From contig JAAGZO010000707.1 in the NCBI GenBank assembly GCA_024206195.1, positions 1-39,090 of the forward strand: a stretch of 39,090 bases of DNA, read 5' to 3'. The translations under genes were made by a program, and so were the position numbers. Below are positions 36,756 to 39,090 of the stretch, piece after piece (positions within the stretch are counted from its first letter, which is position 1; each line of letters opens with the position of its first letter). Below the pieces are notes generated by a model that was not told the DNA's origin, ran no database searches, and worked only from the letters and a program-made list of their open reading frames with translations. This DNA comes from a bacterium (GTDB lineage Archaea; Nanoarchaeota; Nanoarchaeia; Woesearchaeales; UBA10216).

Positions 36756-38248
36756 CAGCAACAATAGGCCCATCATTTCCAAAACAGTTTTTTGATGACG
36801 ATGGCGCACCCCTAGCGGGAGGAACGATAGAGTTTTATGAATCAGGTACAAGTACACCTAAAAATGTGTATACCGATAGTACAGGCGGAACACCGATTGG
36901 AACATCAATAACACTTGATACTGCTGGTAGATACACAGGAGGGTATTTCTTTGATGATGATCCATACAAAGAGATAGTTAAGGACTCAACAGGAGCTACC
37001 ATTGATACTGGTAATGGTTTACAGTCTGCTTCAGGTGCTTTGTCGGATCTCTATGTTAAAAGAGATGGTACAACTGCCATGACAGGAAATTGGGCATATG
37101 GAGCATATAATTTAACTGGAGCCACGGCACTTGGTGTTGCTGATGGTGGAACGGTTGGAAGCGCAACAAAAGCTGATGCCATGACCATTGCAAGTACTGG
37201 AATCGTAACCTTTGTTGATGATATTAAAATCAAAGACGCTGGCACGATTGGAAACGCTAGTGTAGCCGATGTAATGACTTTAGCCTCAACAGGGGTAGTA
37301 ACTTTCAAAGATGACATTCTTTTAAAAGATGTTGGCACGATTGGAAATGCCTCAGAAGATGAAATCATGAGATTTGAAGCTGATGGTGATGTGACTCTCC
37401 TTTTTGGAATAAATATGGCAGTTGATACCGTGATAACATGGGGGGCTTGTACTGTTACTCACTCTGATCAGGGAAGTGGTCGGGAAGATACTACTTATGC
37501 GATGAGTAATGAAGATGATCTGTTTATCATAAATAATGAAGCTGGCCGGTCTGCTTTAACAGTAGGAGGAACGGTTGCGGGTGATAATATAGAGCTTGGG
37601 AATGCATCGGACAACCAAGGTGTTAATATATATGGCTCTATAGTGATGCTTGATGATCGAAGCATTACATTTGGCGAAACGATTATTTCTCAAACTGATT
37701 CCAGCGGTGATGAATCCATTGATATAGCTTTAAATTCCTGTCCTTCCACTTTCACCGTGACAAACTCTGAATCTAGAATAGAATTTAAAACATCAACTGT
37801 TGATGACCAATGCGAAATAAGCAACTCTACCGATAAAGCCGGGCTTCTTGTTAATGGAAATACGGAAATAACAGCATTGGCTCAAATTGGTGCTGCGCCT
37901 ACTACTGCAAGACAACTATCTGTTAACGGTGGTAATGAAAATACTGTTGCCTCCTTTGAAAGCGCTAATGGAACAGCAAGAGTAGCCTTTATTGATGGAG
38001 CTACGTCAGCAGCTACTACTGTTGCCGTCGGGGCTGCTGGGGATGATATGGTTCTACGTTCTGGAGGCTCAACAGTATTAACCCTTGATTCTAATCAGGA
38101 AGCGACTTTTGAAGGAGTTGGATATTTCCTTGAACAAGCGTCTGCTTCTGCTGATAAAGCTGGGTATGGTCAGTTATGGGTAAAAAACACAACCCCTTGT
38201 GAATTATGGTTTACAGATGATGCCGGAACAGATACGCAAATAGTATGA
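36752..38248 (+). CDS. Tail fibre or spike with head-binding N-terminus
   Basis: A 498-residue protein. Residues 1-90 (F-F-D-D-D-G-A-P-L-A-G-G-T-I-E-F-Y, T-P-K-N-V-Y-T-D, T-L-D-T-A-G-R-Y) match the short head-binding domain found on podovirus tailspikes and fibres. Then three near-repeats around G-T-I-G-N-A-S, fibrous beta sequence, and a C-terminal L-W-V-K-N-T-T-P-C-E-L-W-F-T-D-D-A-G-T-D segment common in aquatic phage fibres. Attaches to the tail base and binds host. Confidence 0.75.
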   Translation: MTATIGPSFPKQFFDDDGAPLAGGTIEFYESGTSTPKNVYTDSTGGTPIGTSITLDTAGRYTGGYFFDDDPYKEIVKDSTGATIDTGNGLQSASGALSDLYVKRDGTTAMTGNWAYGAYNLTGATALGVADGGTVGSATKADAMTIASTGIVTFVDDIKIKDAGTIGNASVADVMTLASTGVVTFKDDILLKDVGTIGNASEDEIMRFEADGDVTLLFGINMAVDTVITWGACTVTHSDQGSGREDTTYAMSNEDDLFIINNEAGRSALTVGGTVAGDNIELGNASDNQGVNIYGSIVMLDDRSITFGETIISQTDSSGDESIDIALNSCPSTFTVTNSESRIEFKTSTVDDQCEISNSTDKAGLLVNGNTEITALAQIGAAPTTARQLSVNGGNENTVASFESANGTARVAFIDGATSAATTVAVGAAGDDMVLRSGGSTVLTLDSNQEATFEGVGYFLEQASASADKAGYGQLWVKNTTPCELWFTDDAGTDTQIV

Positions 38249-38739
38249 TAGTATACATTCCACTTGCTAACTGTCAGTCAATCTTTGAAAAGGTACTGGA
38301 CAGTATTGATGATCCATTAGTTGATGATGTTTTTATCCATCCGACTAAGCCCTATTCTAAAAAGAAAGTGAGACACAAATACATCACGGAGAACATAAGC
38401 GGAATAATCCAAACGGCTAAACGGATAAACGATGATTACTTTATTTTAATGAATAGTGACATCGTACTGAAGGGAAACGAGATAAAGTGTATGTATGATT
38501 TCCTTGATTCTCATGCTGATTTTGGTTGTGTAGCCTACCATCCAAGTAGAAAAGAGGGTGAGATAAAACACGCTGGTACAAGCTTAATGATGGTTCGTAC
38601 TAAGGCCGTTCAGGATATCTTTTTAGAGATAGGAAAGTTTGGGTGTGGGTGCTTGGCTCTCTGTAATGCTTTGAGGGGGTTTGGATGGAAAGCGGGACAC
38701 TGTGGTTATGGAAATGAGAAAGTTGAATATTTAAGGTAA
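38245..38739 (+). CDS. Glycosyltransferase-like protein (short)
   Basis: A 164-residue protein with a GT-A-type F-I-L-M-N-S-D-I-V-L (66-75) metal-site segment and an N-terminal strand M-I-V-Y-I-P-L-A-N-C. Shorter than family 2 enzymes, which suggests a minimal or divergent form. It overlaps the spike gene by four bases, so it may modify the spike or act on its receptor. Confidence in sugar transfer is moderate. Confidence 0.6.
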   Translation: MIVYIPLANCQSIFEKVLDSIDDPLVDDVFIHPTKPYSKKKVRHKYITENISGIIQTAKRINDDYFILMNSDIVLKGNEIKCMYDFLDSHADFGCVAYHPSRKEGEIKHAGTSLMMVRTKAVQDIFLEIGKFGCGCLALCNALRGFGWKAGHCGYGNEKVEYLR

Positions 38740-38746
38740 GGGTTCG

Positions 38747-38790
38747 GGGATAGGCTTACACTGTTTTTGGCTTCACAGAATAAGCCTCCC
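38747..38790 (+). promoter_or_regulatory. Nested hairpin at the end of the late operon
   Basis: GGGA (38747-38750) with TCCC (38787-38790), GGCTTA (38753-38758) with TAAGCC (38781-38786), and an inner CTGT with ACAG stack in one stem-loop. There is no U-run. It may end or protect the late message. Bases 38740-38801 hold nothing else I can support. Confidence 0.45.
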
Positions 38791-38801
38791 TGAATCCGCT
38801 T

Positions 38802-38873
38802 ATGGATGCCCTAATTTACTTCTGCTTGTTAGTCTCAATTGCGCTGGCTTTCTATTACATCAGGAAGATTTAG
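38802..38873 (+). CDS. Tiny single-span membrane peptide
   Basis: A 23-residue frame: M-D-A-L-I-Y-F-C-L-L-V-S-I-A-L-A-F-Y-Y-I-R-K-I, almost entirely one membrane span with a basic end. It lies after the late hairpin. Its stop overlaps the stop of the leftward Gly-X gene on the other strand. The start lacks a clear ribosome binding site, so expression is unproven. Confidence 0.35.
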   Translation: MDALIYFCLLVSIALAFYYIRKI

Positions 38874-39090
38874 CCAGAGCCAGAGCCATCGCCATCGCCA
38901 TCGCCATAGCCATAGCCATCGCCATAGCCAGAGCCAGAGCCAGCGCCAGAGCCATAGCCATAGCCAGAGCCAGAGCCATAGCCATAGCCATCGCCATAGC
39001 CAGAGCCAGAGCCAGAGCCATAGCCATCGCCATCGCCAGAGCCAGAGCCATCGCCAGAGCCAGAGCCAGAGCCATAGCCATCGCCATAGC
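38870..39090 (-). CDS. Gly-X repeat protein, C-terminal part (start lies at 190 on the circle)
   Basis: This is the 3' part of the 89-residue Gly-X gene that begins at 190. Reading the minus strand from 38949 gives about 26 residues of alternating Gly and Ser/Tyr/Asp (one Ala), ending at a TAA at 38870-38872. Bases 38950-39090 repeat 1-141 and should not be counted twice. A second frame of the same array reads as alternating Met/Leu-Ala with its own ATG codons, but it has no ribosome binding site and I treat it as a shadow. The stop overlaps the stop of a tiny membrane-protein gene on the other strand (38802-38873). Confidence 0.65.
   Translation of the reverse strand, partial: YGDGYGSGSGSGDGSGSGDGDGYGSGSGSGYGDGYGYGSGSGYGYGSGAGSGSGYGDGYGYGDGDGDGSGSG
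38950..39090. repeat. Right copy of the 141-bp terminal direct repeat
   Basis: Identical to bases 1-141. Removing one copy gives a circle of about 38,949 bp in which the minus-strand Gly-X gene stays in frame across the join, which supports closure. Confidence 0.9.

Noticed and set aside
38860..39087. A minus-strand frame of alternating Met/Leu and Ala
   Set aside because: It is the second frame of the Gly-X array. It lacks a ribosome binding site, while the Gly-X frame has one, an overlap with the upstream gene and continuity across the circle join.

Overview
The window is a complete or near-complete genome of a short-tailed, P22-like Caudoviricetes phage, very probably an uncultivated one recovered from a metagenome. 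The first 141 bases are identical to the last 141 (1-141 = 38950-39090). One minus-strand reading frame runs through that join without a break, so the molecule is best read as a circle of about 38,949 bp. The DNA is AT-rich, genes are packed with 1-30 bp overlaps, and most starts have good AGGAG-type ribosome binding sites. I see no integrase, CI-type repressor, DNA polymerase or RNA polymerase, which suggests a lytic phage relying on host replication. The P22-type portal, coat, tail-accessory and ejection set suggests a Gram-negative host; the host itself cannot be named.

Layout. (1) A leftward operon starts at a promoter near 5033-5061 and reads down through position 1 and across the circle join to 38870. 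It holds a zinc-ribbon protein, several small unknowns, a DUF7666-like protein with thirteen 9-residue repeats, an HNH homing endonuclease, an M15-type peptidase (probable endolysin), a family 2 glycosyltransferase, a DUF6948-like protein and a Gly-X repeat protein made by a hexanucleotide array. (2) A divergent control region (5033-5134) carries back-to-back promoters and two palindromic operator-like sites next to a small HTH gene. (3) A rightward early region (5162-16181) has an ERF annealing protein, a winged-helix protein, a DUF1376 replication protein, NinG, a metallophosphoesterase, an N6/N4 DNA methylase, a C5 cytosine methylase with a second conserved gene inside it in the +1 frame, YopX, and many tiny proteins. 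It also contains four structured non-coding stretches, one of them tRNA-like. (4) A C-rich, G-poor gap and a promoter (16182-16280) open the late region: small and large terminase, P22-type portal, beta-helix and other virion proteins, scaffold, P22-type coat, two paired glycosyltransferases, duplicated small virion proteins, gp4-like and gp10-like tail proteins, a fibre, three ejection-type proteins, a second fibre or spike with a head-binding N-terminus, and a fourth glycosyltransferase-like protein.

How it works together. The leftward and early rightward operons appear to be set by the small HTH protein at 5162. ERF and NinG handle recombination, the DUF1376 protein and its partner handle replication initiation or helicase loading, and the two methylases probably mask phage DNA from host restriction. 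The late operon builds a headful-packaged P22-like particle. Four glycosyltransferases, two lying between coat and connector genes and one beside a spike gene, suggest sugar decoration of virion or host surface.

The points most worth following are the dual-coded methylase locus, the tRNA-like RNA bracketed by a duplicated translation start, the leader RNAs that can form pseudoknots, the two low-complexity genes whose variation is confined to particular codons, and repeated translation-initiation cassettes that mark gene shuffling.
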